A stretch of 64,000 bases of DNA from contig NC_013853.1 of the NCBI RefSeq assembly GCF_000027165.1, positions 1,426,001 through 1,490,000 on the forward strand, given 5' to 3'. A program made the position numbers and the translations under genes. Shown here piece by piece: positions 36,407-44,212 of this stretch (the stretch's first letter is position 1; every line of letters starts with the position of its first letter). The notes beneath the pieces were generated by a model. It was not told the DNA's origin. It did no database searches and worked only from the letters and a program-made list of their open reading frames with translations. Origin of the DNA: Streptococcus mitis B6. Its GTDB lineage: Bacteria > Bacillota > Bacilli > Lactobacillales > Streptococcaceae.

Positions 36407-36788
36407 ATTTCTCAACTTTGACTTTCCCTTTCCAAGAATCCAAACCATAAGAAAGGATATAAATCTCAGAAAAGCCTTGTTTTTTCAAGTAAAGGGCCGC
36501 ATTTGTGACACGTTGCGCACGTTGGTTTTCGTAAAGAAGAACAGGTTTATCCTTACGAAGGGCTGCAAGACTAGTTTTCAACTGACTTGAAGGAATATTG
36601 CGAGCTCCAAGAATATGTTTTCTGTGGAATTCTGCTGGGTCGCGCAAATCAATCAATTGACCTGTACGAATCAAGGCTTCAAACTCCTCATTGTCTACGA
36701 TTTTAGCCGCACGGCGAATACGAAGATAGTTAAAGCCCATCCATGCCAACATTGCCAGTATAAGTGCCCACAAAATCCAAGTAACCAT
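36405..36788 (-). CDS. Membrane-anchored rhodanese-like protein without catalytic Cys
   Basis: The 127-aa protein has an N-terminal helix (ILWALILAMLAWMGFNYL) and a rhodanese fold (LIDLRDPAEFHRKHILGARNIP, then VLLYENQRAQRVTNAALYL). The active-site loop, normally a Cys followed by GxR, reads YENQRAQR here, so sulfur transfer is unlikely; a binding or regulatory role is more plausible. It starts directly after the YqgQ gene (1-nt overlap). Confidence 0.83.
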   Translation of the reverse strand: MVTWILWALILAMLAWMGFNYLRIRRAAKIVDNEEFEALIRTGQLIDLRDPAEFHRKHILGARNIPSSQLKTSLAALRKDKPVLLYENQRAQRVTNAALYLKKQGFSEIYILSYGLDSWKGKVKVEK

Positions 36789-37009
36789 TAGTTCTTTTCT
36801 CCATTTTTCTCAATATAATCCAATTCTACCTTGTGCTCTCTGCGAAGAACTGCTTCTGCCTCTAGATAATCCAGTTTGTCCATCAACCCTGCATCGTAAA
36901 TCCGAGAGAGTTCCAACTTCATCAGTTCAATATCATATAAGCGTTTTCCCATGTAAACAATAATACCAAATTGTTTGAGGAACTGCTGCACATCATAGAA
37001 TGTTTTCAT
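36788..37009 (-). CDS. YqgQ family protein (DUF910)
   Basis: The 73-aa protein has the family pattern FYDVQQFLKQFGIIVYMGKR and IELMKLELSRIYDAGL, a small helical protein often near a glucokinase or rhodanese gene. I choose ATG 37009 over the longer frame from 37057 because TGCTAGAAT ends 7 nt upstream, making a leaderless or nearly leaderless start. Function unknown. Confidence 0.82.
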   Translation of the reverse strand: MKTFYDVQQFLKQFGIIVYMGKRLYDIELMKLELSRIYDAGLMDKLDYLEAEAVLRREHKVELDYIEKNGEKN

Positions 37010-37079
37010 AAGACTCATTCTAGCAAAATTTTGTGTTTTTTTCAAGAAGAGACTCACACAAGAAGTATCACAGAAATTA

Positions 37080-37109
37080 AAAAAGCTGCATCTTCTGCAA
37101 CTTTTTAAT
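37080..37109 (-). terminator. Terminator of the NarL-type two-component operon
   Basis: Minus-strand AAAAAGTTGCAG and CTGCAGCTTTTTT-type arms around AAGA. It overlaps the response-regulator stop codon. Confidence 0.75.
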
Positions 37110-37719
37110 CTGGTGGAAAATAGCCCAACTGCTCAGCGATATGAATCGCCTCCTGCCTGTTAGCCACTCCTAATTTTGAAAAGATATTGGCCAAGTGATT
37201 AGAAACTGTACGTTTACTCACATAGACCTTGTCACAGACATCATCAATGGTCAAGCCATTTCTAACCAGTTCTAGTATCTCGATTTCTCGTGGTGTTAGC
37301 ATCTCTACCATCACTTCATCTGAAAAGACCTTACCACCTAGATAAATCTTTTCCAGTTTTTTCACCAACTCATCTGGGTCCATACTTTTATCCAGAAAGC
37401 CATAAACCCCCATAACTTTAGCTCGGTGTTCATACATTTTTTTACTGTAACCTGTCAAAATTACAACCTTACTAGAACAACCATTGTCGATAATCTCTTG
37501 TGCCAAGGTCAGCCCATCAGTTTGATACAGACTCGTCAGGTTGATATCAATCAAAATAATGTCGTAGTCATTAAAAGCAATCTCCGAAATAGTCGAAAAA
37601 TTATCTACTAACTGGACCTTTTTAATGTTTTCCGATAACTCTAAAATCATCTTGATACTTTGGCTAAATAATTTATGATCATCAATTAACAAAATTTTCA
37701 TAACACAACTCCTTATCAA
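37105..37719 (-). CDS. NarL/FixJ-type response regulator
   Basis: The protein is about 200 aa. The receiver domain (MKILLIDDHKLFSQSIKMIL, phospho-acceptor Asp in DYDIILIDINLT, Lys in FLDKSMDPDEL) is followed by a LuxR-type helix-turn-helix (LTPREIEILELVRNGLTI, YVSKRTVSNHLANIFSKLGV). The start is probably ATG 37701 (MKILLIDDH) inside the kinase gene. It pairs with the kinase upstream, with a 38-nt overlap of frames, and would control the adjacent transporter or peptide genes (inference). Confidence 0.88.
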   Translation of the reverse strand: MIRSCVMKILLIDDHKLFSQSIKMILELSENIKKVQLVDNFSTISEIAFNDYDIILIDINLTSLYQTDGLTLAQEIIDNGCSSKVVILTGYSKKMYEHRAKVMGVYGFLDKSMDPDELVKKLEKIYLGGKVFSDEVMVEMLTPREIEILELVRNGLTIDDVCDKVYVSKRTVSNHLANIFSKLGVANRQEAIHIAEQLGYFPPD

Positions 37720-39256
37720 TCGGGAGAGTAATTTCTACACGAAATCTCTTATTATTTTCAAAAATCTGCATTTGACCACCTAAAACACTAATTTTATTAG
37801 ACATATTTTTCAAGCCATAACCTAAGGATTTTTCTGTTTGAAGGCAGTTATTTTCAGAAATGATAAAAATAGCGTCATCATGCACATCAATCTTCAAAGA
37901 AATCCTTCCACCACTAGCGTACTTAACGGCATTGGTCGCCAACTCCTCAACCAGACGATAGGCAATTTTATCGTAAGGAGATAAAAGCCTAAAGTGGGCA
38001 GGAAACTGTGTGACGACTTCATTTTCTACGTGATAGCGCTTGACAATCCGATTAATCAGCCCTTGATACTGGATGTCTAACTGCTCGTCTGTTTCTACCA
38101 TTGGCTGATAATAATCCATCCGCTCACGAATCCGCTGAACCAACTCCTCTGTCACCAGATTGATCTGTTCACCAAAAGCTTGATTACTACTATATTTATT
38201 GAAATTTTTTATTGCCATCACATTTTGCAGGATTTCATTGTGAAGAAATTCCGAAAACTGTTGTTCTGTGTCTTCATTTGCCAGCAGACTTTTTACCATA
38301 CGGTTACGCTTTAAAAAGAGAACTTTTACATAATCCCTAGCATCTAGCATTTCAGCAGAACGAAAGAGGCGAATCAATTCTTCCGAACAAATCCCGAACA
38401 ATAGTAACATGATATTCAAGACCAAAAAGCTCGTGTTTAAGTCTAAATGAAAGATGATGAAAATACCTACTAACAAAAACATAACCAGTAAAAACAAGCG
38501 TGAAAAAGCTTTTATATAGGACAATTTCAACTCTGATACCTTTTTTTGAAGAGAGCTGACAATCGTTTTGAAGTGTAAAAAAGCTAAGATACCAAGAATT
38601 TCTAGATACCAGACTAGGTTCATCACTCCTGAGCCCCTCGTATTGATATACAAAAAGAAATAAGAAAGAGGCAATATCAAAGCTAATATCCACAAATTTC
38701 GTCTCTGATACTTGAGTTTACTTTTCAACTCTTTATGATATAAAATCAGTAAAATCAAGGGAACAAGGTTTAAAAAGAAAGACGCAAACAAGGACAGAAA
38801 TAGAAAAATTGAAGGACTTAACAGATACGAACTAACGGTGATTAGTGTCAACACAAAGGACACACTCAACAGTTCTTCTCCTATTTTCTCTCCCAGAAAG
38901 ATAATAGACAGAGAACTATATACCAATAAAAAAGAGTTGAGCGGATGAAGAATATCAAAAAAGTGCAACAGAGTGCTCGTAACTCCTTGATTAAATATGG
39001 ATTGCCAGCTAATAAGAAACATCATCAGAAGCAACCAAAGTTTCAACTCACTGTACCGAAAGGTCACAATATTACAAATATAACTAAATGCAATTAAAGC
39101 AATAATCAGCAATAAAACCATCTGCAAGGAAAAATCTGTCGAAAAGTCCAGGGGAATCCTATAATAAATATAAATCATTAAAGCTAGATGATTAAAAATC
39201 GTCAACCACCACAATAAAAGTGAGTTTTTCGAGAGCGATTTGACAAACTGTTTCAT
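37682..39256 (-). CDS. Membrane sensor histidine kinase
   Basis: The 524-aa kinase has an N-terminal half of about 8-9 hydrophobic helices with no large outside domain. Residues about 330-400 form the dimerisation/phosphotransfer region (FSEFLHNEILQNVMAIKNF, His in EFLHNE). The C-terminal ATPase domain has EELATNAVKYASGGRISL and GYGLKNMSNKISVLGGQM. Polytopic kinases of this kind sense membrane-active peptides or quorum peptides. It is unlike BceS kinases, which have only two helices. Confidence 0.88.
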   Translation of the reverse strand: MKQFVKSLSKNSLLLWWLTIFNHLALMIYIYYRIPLDFSTDFSLQMVLLLIIALIAFSYICNIVTFRYSELKLWLLLMMFLISWQSIFNQGVTSTLLHFFDILHPLNSFLLVYSSLSIIFLGEKIGEELLSVSFVLTLITVSSYLLSPSIFLFLSLFASFFLNLVPLILLILYHKELKSKLKYQRRNLWILALILPLSYFFLYINTRGSGVMNLVWYLEILGILAFLHFKTIVSSLQKKVSELKLSYIKAFSRLFLLVMFLLVGIFIIFHLDLNTSFLVLNIMLLLFGICSEELIRLFRSAEMLDARDYVKVLFLKRNRMVKSLLANEDTEQQFSEFLHNEILQNVMAIKNFNKYSSNQAFGEQINLVTEELVQRIRERMDYYQPMVETDEQLDIQYQGLINRIVKRYHVENEVVTQFPAHFRLLSPYDKIAYRLVEELATNAVKYASGGRISLKIDVHDDAIFIISENNCLQTEKSLGYGLKNMSNKISVLGGQMQIFENNKRFRVEITLPIDKELCYENFVN

Positions 39257-39336
39257 ATGTATCTACTTCCTGAACTACTTTAATATTATTATAACACAAT
39301 GCCAGAATTGTCGGATAGGCAACTCTGGTATTTGAC

Positions 39337-41352
39337 TTAATTTTCAATAATTTGCCAACTTACTCTGTAAGTCACTAGCAAGTAAAGAACAAAGAGTAAA
39401 ACCGCTACTCCCAGATAGGTGATATCAATAGAAATGCTGGTATTAGCGAAATTCTCAAAATAGCCCAAAAGAGCGGTACTCAAGGCAAGTGCTAGAGGAC
39501 CTGCGATGACCAGCGGAACCAAGAAATAACTTAGAATCTGTTGCAAAAGAATAAAGCGATTTTGCTTTCTCTTGTTCCCAAGAAGGTATAAGATTTGATA
39601 ATCATTCACACTATCTAAAGCACTTGTAGAAGTTTGAAGGGACAAGATACTGAGGGAAATAATGATAAAAATAACACTGACAAAAATCATGACAAAGACA
39701 ATGACGCCCATAAATCCAAGGTAAACCTCAAAAATACTTCCTTTCGTTTGATAGGTGAACGAATTCAACTCTGCTCCATCACGAGTGAAGTAGTATTTTT
39801 CTATCCACTGACTTAAGAATGTTTCTACTTTCCGTTTGTCGATATTTTCTTTGAAATTGGCAACATAGGTCGTGTGGTCTTCCGTCAATCCAACTACTAC
39901 CTTATCTGGTACAATTAAGGTTCCTGAGTCATTTGTAGTTACTGAAGATAAAAAATAAACTGTTTCAAGTGGCTTTGAAGAGGCAAGGTTGAGAGAATGA
40001 CCGTTAATCATGAGGGTTTTTGTCGTTGATAGAAAGTCCTGGATCTGCTTGGCAGTTCCTTTATAATTGGCATTGACTAGAAATTGGTCTTCTGCCAAGT
40101 CAACCGCTTTTTTCCCTTGCAGTTTGCGGAGGTGATTGTAGGCAGAAATTCCTAAAATCGGTACTTTTGATTCAGGAAGTTTCTTATCATGCTCCCAGAG
40201 ATTGCTAGTATCAATCAAATCTTTATAGGTTAAATCACTAGAATAGATAGGATAGCTGTACTCCTCTTTGATGAGGTTAAAGTCAAATCCATCTGCTTTC
40301 AGCCTATCTTTTACAGAATCCTGAGCAAATTGGAACTCTTGACCACGATAAAGATTGACAGTTACATCATAAGGTGAGTATTTGTTCAGCTCTCGGTTCA
40401 TAGTCGTATAGGCACTACCACTAAAAACGAGTAAGCTGAGAGCCAGTGTCAAGGTCAAGGATAAGACAGCCAACGTGACCGAATTACTATCAGCTTGTTT
40501 TGAAAATTGACGGATTTTAAAAGTGTTTAGTTTGTTATAGTAGGTTTGAGGCAGTTTTCTAAGGGAGACCAAGATAAAATGGCTCAAGGTATTGTAAAAT
40601 AAAATCACAAAAATCACGAAGACAGATACCAGCAAGATACCCCAGCTTTTCAAGAATGATAGATGGTGATAGTCTGAAAAATAGAGAGCACCAAAACCGA
40701 TAACAGCTGTCGAAAGAATAAAGAGAAGTGCTTGAAGAACTGGCTTGCCTTTTGCCAAGACAGATTTCTTGACCCCATTTTCTTGAATGAGTGCAATGAT
40801 ATTTTGCTTTCTAAAGGTAAGAATGTCCATGACACCAACAATAAAACTGGTGACCAAATAGGAATAAACTAGTAAGATGACAGACTTGCTATCAAAGAAA
40901 AGCAGATTACCAAAGTAATTAGCCATAAAAAACTCAGATGCAATCTTAGCTAGAATGACCAGTAAGATCACTCCAAGCAAGAAACCTAGAATCAAGGAAA
41001 AGATATTGACCAGCATGGTTTCAAAGAACAGGGTACGGATAATCTGCTTCTTCTTCATTCCCAGCGTTGCATAAAGTCCCAACTCTTTCTTGCGCCGTCC
41101 CAGCACAAAATTTGTGGAGTAAACGATGAGAAAGGCAATCGCTGATAGAATCAGATAGGAAAGCAAGCCCATGTACTGACTCATCACCGTCGTCAACGTT
41201 TCCTTTGCTCCTGATAAACTTTGCATCACTGGATGGCTTGGTAAAGCATTAAAAGCGTAGAGCAAGCTATAAATCAAGGTCAGACTGAAAAAATAGATGG
41301 TATAGGTCTGTAAATTTCGAAATACATTTCGTAAAATCAATTTTGGATACAT
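39337..41352 (-). CDS. BceB-type ABC transporter permease (FtsX-like)
   Basis: The 671-aa protein has ten predicted helices in the BceB order: one, then three, then further helices to residue 320, a large outside domain (about 320-540), and three or four helices at the end. Motifs are NFVLGRRKKELGLYATLGMKK near residue 80 and LLGNKRKQNRFILLQQIL near 600. Such permeases with their ATPase free lipid II from peptide antibiotics such as bacitracin or lantibiotics. The upstream ATPase is 12 bp away. Confidence 0.87.
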   Translation of the reverse strand: MYPKLILRNVFRNLQTYTIYFFSLTLIYSLLYAFNALPSHPVMQSLSGAKETLTTVMSQYMGLLSYLILSAIAFLIVYSTNFVLGRRKKELGLYATLGMKKKQIIRTLFFETMLVNIFSLILGFLLGVILLVILAKIASEFFMANYFGNLLFFDSKSVILLVYSYLVTSFIVGVMDILTFRKQNIIALIQENGVKKSVLAKGKPVLQALLFILSTAVIGFGALYFSDYHHLSFLKSWGILLVSVFVIFVILFYNTLSHFILVSLRKLPQTYYNKLNTFKIRQFSKQADSNSVTLAVLSLTLTLALSLLVFSGSAYTTMNRELNKYSPYDVTVNLYRGQEFQFAQDSVKDRLKADGFDFNLIKEEYSYPIYSSDLTYKDLIDTSNLWEHDKKLPESKVPILGISAYNHLRKLQGKKAVDLAEDQFLVNANYKGTAKQIQDFLSTTKTLMINGHSLNLASSKPLETVYFLSSVTTNDSGTLIVPDKVVVGLTEDHTTYVANFKENIDKRKVETFLSQWIEKYYFTRDGAELNSFTYQTKGSIFEVYLGFMGVIVFVMIFVSVIFIIISLSILSLQTSTSALDSVNDYQILYLLGNKRKQNRFILLQQILSYFLVPLVIAGPLALALSTALLGYFENFANTSISIDITYLGVAVLLFVLYLLVTYRVSWQIIEN

Positions 41353-41364
41353 ACTCTCCCCCTC

Positions 41365-42102
41365 CTATCTGGTACGGCTGTAAATCTCTTGCAAATACTG
41401 TTCATTAGATAAGCTGTTACGTTCCAAATCATCCATAATCTTTCCATCGCTAAGTAGCACCATCCGTGAGGAATACTTTGCTGCAGCAGGGTCATGCGTA
41501 ACCAGTAAAATGGTAATACCAAAACTTTTATTGATTTCCTGCAAAAGTGCCATCAGTTTTTCAGAATTGGCAGAGTCCAAGGCTCCTGTCGGCTCATCTG
41601 CGATAATCAGTTTAGAATCATCAATCAAGGCTCTAGCAGTTGCCACACGTTGTCGCTGACCACCTGATAACTGATTAGGAAACTTATCTTTTAAGTTTTG
41701 AATGGCCAACTTATCCAAAATTTCCTCAATCTTATCCTGATGTTTTTTGATATTTTTCCCCTGAATCTGGAGAGGTAGGACGATATTTTCATAAACTGTC
41801 AAGGTTTCCACCAAGTTGTAGGCTTGGAAAATATAGGAAATGTTTTTAGCACGATAGTCAGCTAGTTCATTTTCCTTGGCATGGATGATATCAAAATCTT
41901 CAAATCGAATCTCACCTGATGTTGGTTTATCAATCGTTGACATACAGTTGAGAAGTGTTGTTTTTCCACTACCACTAGCCCCCATAATTGCCAGAAATTC
42001 GCCTTTTTCAACGGACAAGTTCACATCTGATAAAGCATGAACGATATTATCCCCTTGACCAAATGTTTTCGTTAATCCTGTTACAATAAGCTGTTTCATC
42101 AT
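41365..42102 (-). CDS. BceA-type ABC transporter ATPase
   Basis: The 245-aa ATPase has Walker A GASGSGKTTLLNCM, signature LSGGQRQRVATARAL and Walker B LIIADEPTGALD, then LLVTHDPAAAKYSSRM. This subfamily powers BceB-like resistance transporters. CGGAGG precedes the ATG, and a TATAAT lies about 30 nt upstream. It is the first gene of the ATPase-permease-kinase-regulator run. Confidence 0.91.
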   Translation of the reverse strand: MMKQLIVTGLTKTFGQGDNIVHALSDVNLSVEKGEFLAIMGASGSGKTTLLNCMSTIDKPTSGEIRFEDFDIIHAKENELADYRAKNISYIFQAYNLVETLTVYENIVLPLQIQGKNIKKHQDKIEEILDKLAIQNLKDKFPNQLSGGQRQRVATARALIDDSKLIIADEPTGALDSANSEKLMALLQEINKSFGITILLVTHDPAAAKYSSRMVLLSDGKIMDDLERNSLSNEQYLQEIYSRTR

Positions 42103-42190
42103 TTCATTCCTCCGTTTATTTATTACTCTCTCATTATACGGTTCCTTTCAAGGTTTGGCATGAGTATTTTGTGCAATATATTCAAGTTAT

Positions 42191-42221
42191 AAAAAACCGA
42201 TGCCTTTTTCAGGTATCGGTC
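42191..42221 (-). terminator. Terminator after the small peptide genes
   Basis: ACCGATGCC and GGTATCGGT arms (one G-T wobble), then TTTTTT on the minus strand. It separates the peptide genes from the transporter operon. Confidence 0.85.
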
Positions 42222-42229
42222 AATGTTGA

Positions 42230-42337
42230 TTATTTGCGATCGTTTCTTTTTTTCATAAAGTAAACAATCCCTATGACAACAACTCCTAAGACCAGTACAG
42301 GTGCATAGAAGTCTAGTGTTCCAATAATTCCTTCCAT
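42230..42337 (-). CDS. 35-aa single-helix membrane peptide
   Basis: The peptide begins MEGIIGTLDFYAPVLVLGVV, continues as one hydrophobic helix and ends KKRNDRK, so one transmembrane segment with a positive tail inside. AGGAGG is 5 nt before the ATG, a strong start signal. It is the last gene before the terminator and follows the two lantibiotic-like pseudogenes. Possible roles are immunity, transporter accessory or signalling. No family was recognised. Confidence 0.7.
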   Translation of the reverse strand: MEGIIGTLDFYAPVLVLGVVVIGIVYFMKKRNDRK

Positions 42338-42365
42338 TTTATCCTCCTGTCAAAAAAAGAGAGTT

Positions 42366-42542
42366 TTATCCACAACGCACGTTTGGCGAAATACATTCAT
42401 AAGAATATGTAAATCACCAACCACAGTGCCCCTTTGCTGTTAATCTAACAGCCGTACCATACCCAGCAGCAGATTTACCATTCAACTCTTGGCTATTAAT
42501 TGCATAATCCAAAGAATCAATCTCAAAGTTATATTGTTTTAT
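42366..42542 (-). pseudogene. Lantibiotic-like precursor gene 1, start codon changed and internal TGA
   Basis: With the first codon read as ATA (for ATG) and an in-frame TGA at codon 43, the 58-codon frame gives KQYNFEIDSLDYAINSQEL as leader, NGKSAAG near the expected cleavage site, then GTAVRLTAKGHCGW, the TGA, and FTYSYECISPNVRCG. The T-x-S-x-E-C pattern is the lipid II-binding ring sequence of lacticin 481 and mersacidin-type lantibiotics. GGGAG lies upstream of the ATA, and a consensus promoter precedes it. Its length and C terminus match the neighbouring copy at 42628-42806. No LanM, LanB or LanC gene is in the window. Confidence 0.6.
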
Positions 42543-42558
42543 TTGTATTTCTCCCGTA

Positions 42559-42587
42559 AATATAACACCAAATCAAAATGTTGTCAA
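42559..42587 (-). promoter_or_regulatory. Consensus promoter for lantibiotic-like gene 1
   Basis: Minus-strand TTGACA (42582-42587), 17-bp spacer ending TGT, then TATATT (42559-42564). Confidence 0.65.
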
Positions 42588-42627
42588 TGTTTTGAAATAA
42601 AACACTAGAATTTTCCTTTTGTTTTAT

Positions 42628-42806
42628 CTAACAGCGAACATTATTTCTCGTACACTCATAGGAATAGGTGAAATACAATCCACAGAGACCTGCTACTGTC
42701 ATTTTAAAAGCTGTATCCCACAAGCTTCTGATTTCCCGAAAAGTTCTTGGTTTTCAACCTCAAAACTTAGAGAATCAATTTCTAAACGATTTGTATTTTT
42801 AGCCAT
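42628..42806 (-). pseudogene. Lantibiotic-like precursor gene 2, frameshifted
   Basis: ATG 42806 has a strong site (GGAAGGAGGCAACCTT). The frame reads MAKNTNRLEIDSLSFEVENQ, then ELFGKSEA, and goes out of frame at GCTTGTGGGAT. Removing two bases restores WDTAFKMTVAGLCGLYFTYS and YECTRNNVRC to a TAG at 42628. The restored 58-aa peptide has the same length as copy 1 and shares EIDSL, QEL-x-GKS, CG and FTYSYEC..NVRC. As it stands, the product stops after about 35 residues and lacks the core. Confidence 0.6.
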
Positions 42807-42934
42807 AAGGTTGCCTCCTTCCTTCTTTTGGATGATCATCTTTACAATAACCAGTATAAACTCTAGTATTGGATAAGTAATGAGTAAATCGTGCAAGTTT
42901 CTTATTTTCGAGTAAAATTTTTATAGTTCTCAAT

Positions 42935-42966
42935 TAAAAAACAGCTGAACAATCTCTTGCTCAGCT
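42935..42966 (-). terminator. Terminator-like hairpin upstream of the lantibiotic-like genes
   Basis: AGCTGA and TCAGCT arms, followed on the minus strand by GTTTTTT. No minus-strand gene lies upstream for it to serve, so it may be the end of a lost gene. Confidence 0.45.
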
Positions 42967-43078
42967 ACTTGTTTACACTATTTCTTAAATTATTTAGAAT
43001 TTTCTTCTTAGTTACTTTACAGAGACACACACACTCCCCCTGATTTTCCTATCATCTTTGGCGATTCTAAGGCAAGTG

Positions 43079-43087
43079 TGGTACAAT
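43079..43087 (+). promoter_or_regulatory. Extended -10 promoter predicting a leaderless LysR mRNA
   Basis: TGGTACAAT ends exactly 6 nt before ATG 43094, with no ribosome site between them. Confidence 0.6.
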
Positions 43088-43093
43088 AAAAAC

Positions 43094-44002
43094 ATGAGAA
43101 TTCAGCAATTACACTATATTATCAAAATCGTCGAAACTGGCTCCATGAATGAGGCAGCCAAGCAACTCTTTATCACTCAGCCGAGTCTTTCCAATGCAGT
43201 AAGAGATTTGGAAAATGAAATGGGCATTGAAATCTTTATTCGTAATCCTAAGGGTATCACCTTGACCCGTGATGGGATGGAGTTCCTCTCTTATGCCCGT
43301 CAGGTTGTCGAGCAGACCCAACTTCTGGAGGAACGTTATAAAAATCCTGTCGCCCACCGCGAACTTTTTAGCGTTTCATCCCAGCACTATGCCTTTGTGG
43401 TCAACGCTTTTGTCTCTCTGCTCAAGAAAAGCGATATGGAGAAATACGAGCTCTTCCTTCGTGAAACTCGTACTTGGGAGATTATCGACGACGTCAAGAA
43501 CTTCCGCAGTGAGGTCGGTGTCCTATTTTTGAACAGCTACAACCGTGATGTTTTAACCAAAATGCTGGATGACAACCACCTGCTGGCTCACCATCTTTTT
43601 ACCGCCCAGCCTCATATCTTTGTCAGCAAGACCAATCCTCTGGCAAAGAAAGATAAGGTCAAACTATCTGATTTAGAAAACTTCCCTTACCTCAGCTATG
43701 ACCAAGGGACGCACAACTCCTTCTACTTTTCAGAAGAGATTCTGTCCCAAGAACACCACAAGAAATCTATCGTAGTCAGCGACCGTGCTACCCTCTTTAA
43801 TCTCTTGATTGGTCTGGACGGATATACCATTGCGACAGGGATTTTGAACAGCAACCTCAACGGAGACAATATCGTTTCTATCCCATTGGATATTGACGAC
43901 TCCATTGAGCTAGTCTATATCCAGCATGAAAAAACCAGCTTATCCAAGATGGGCGAACGCTTTATCGACTATTTACTAGAAGAAGTCCAGTTTGATAGTT
44001 GA
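43094..44002 (+). CDS. LysR-family transcriptional regulator (CpsY/MetR-like)
   Basis: The 302-aa regulator has an N-terminal helix-turn-helix (MRIQQLHYIIKIVETGSMNE, AAKQLFITQPSLSNAVRDLE) and a two-lobed effector domain (residues 90-300). Streptococcal homologues (CpsY, MetR/MtaR type) control methionine or surface traits. The start at 43094 is chosen over an upstream frame from 43058, which covers the promoter. A BOX element begins on its stop codon. Confidence 0.87.
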   Translation: MRIQQLHYIIKIVETGSMNEAAKQLFITQPSLSNAVRDLENEMGIEIFIRNPKGITLTRDGMEFLSYARQVVEQTQLLEERYKNPVAHRELFSVSSQHYAFVVNAFVSLLKKSDMEKYELFLRETRTWEIIDDVKNFRSEVGVLFLNSYNRDVLTKMLDDNHLLAHHLFTAQPHIFVSKTNPLAKKDKVKLSDLENFPYLSYDQGTHNSFYFSEEILSQEHHKKSIVVSDRATLFNLLIGLDGYTIATGILNSNLNGDNIVSIPLDIDDSIELVYIQHEKTSLSKMGERFIDYLLEEVQFDS

Positions 44003-44106
44003 TACTCTTCGAAAATCAAATTCAAACCACGTCAGCGTCGCCTTACCGTACTCAAGTACAGCCTGCGGCTAGCTTCCTAGTTTGCTCTTTGATTTTCATT
44101 GAGTAT
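44002..44106. repeat. BOX element (A-C, no B module)
   Basis: ATACTCTTCGAAAATC at the start and GATTTTCATTGAGTAT at the end, with CACGTCAGCGTCGCCTTACC and CTGCGGCTAGCTTCCTAG between. At 105 bp it lacks the boxB hairpin. Its first base is the last base of the LysR stop codon. Confidence 0.92.
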
Positions 44107-44133
44107 GAAAATCACTCTAAATCGAATAACCTA

Positions 44134-44178
44134 AAAACCTCAAGAATCAGTTTTCAATCCTAGTTCTTGAGGTTTTTT
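44134..44178. terminator. Terminator after LysR
   Basis: AAAACCTCAAGAA and TTCTTGAGGTTTTTT arms. It is strong in both directions and separates the LysR gene from the convergent exoprotein operon. Confidence 0.85.
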
Positions 44179-44212
44179 CTCTAATAATAAATCAAGAGGA
44201 TTTTATAAAATC

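Noticed and set aside
42361..42660. Could the two Cys-containing frames be ordinary noise?
   Set aside because: Rejected as noise because two independent stretches give peptides of the same restored length with shared FTYSYEC..NVRC, each behind start signals; chance is unlikely, though function is unproven.
42807..42896. N-terminal extension of lantibiotic-like copy 2 upstream of ATG 42806
   Set aside because: A strong AGGAGG site points to 42806; the upstream residues do not resemble a leader peptide.
43058..43093. A 12-codon N-terminal extension of the LysR regulator
   Set aside because: The extension covers the extended -10 promoter; LysR proteins begin with the MRIQQL-type helix at 43094.
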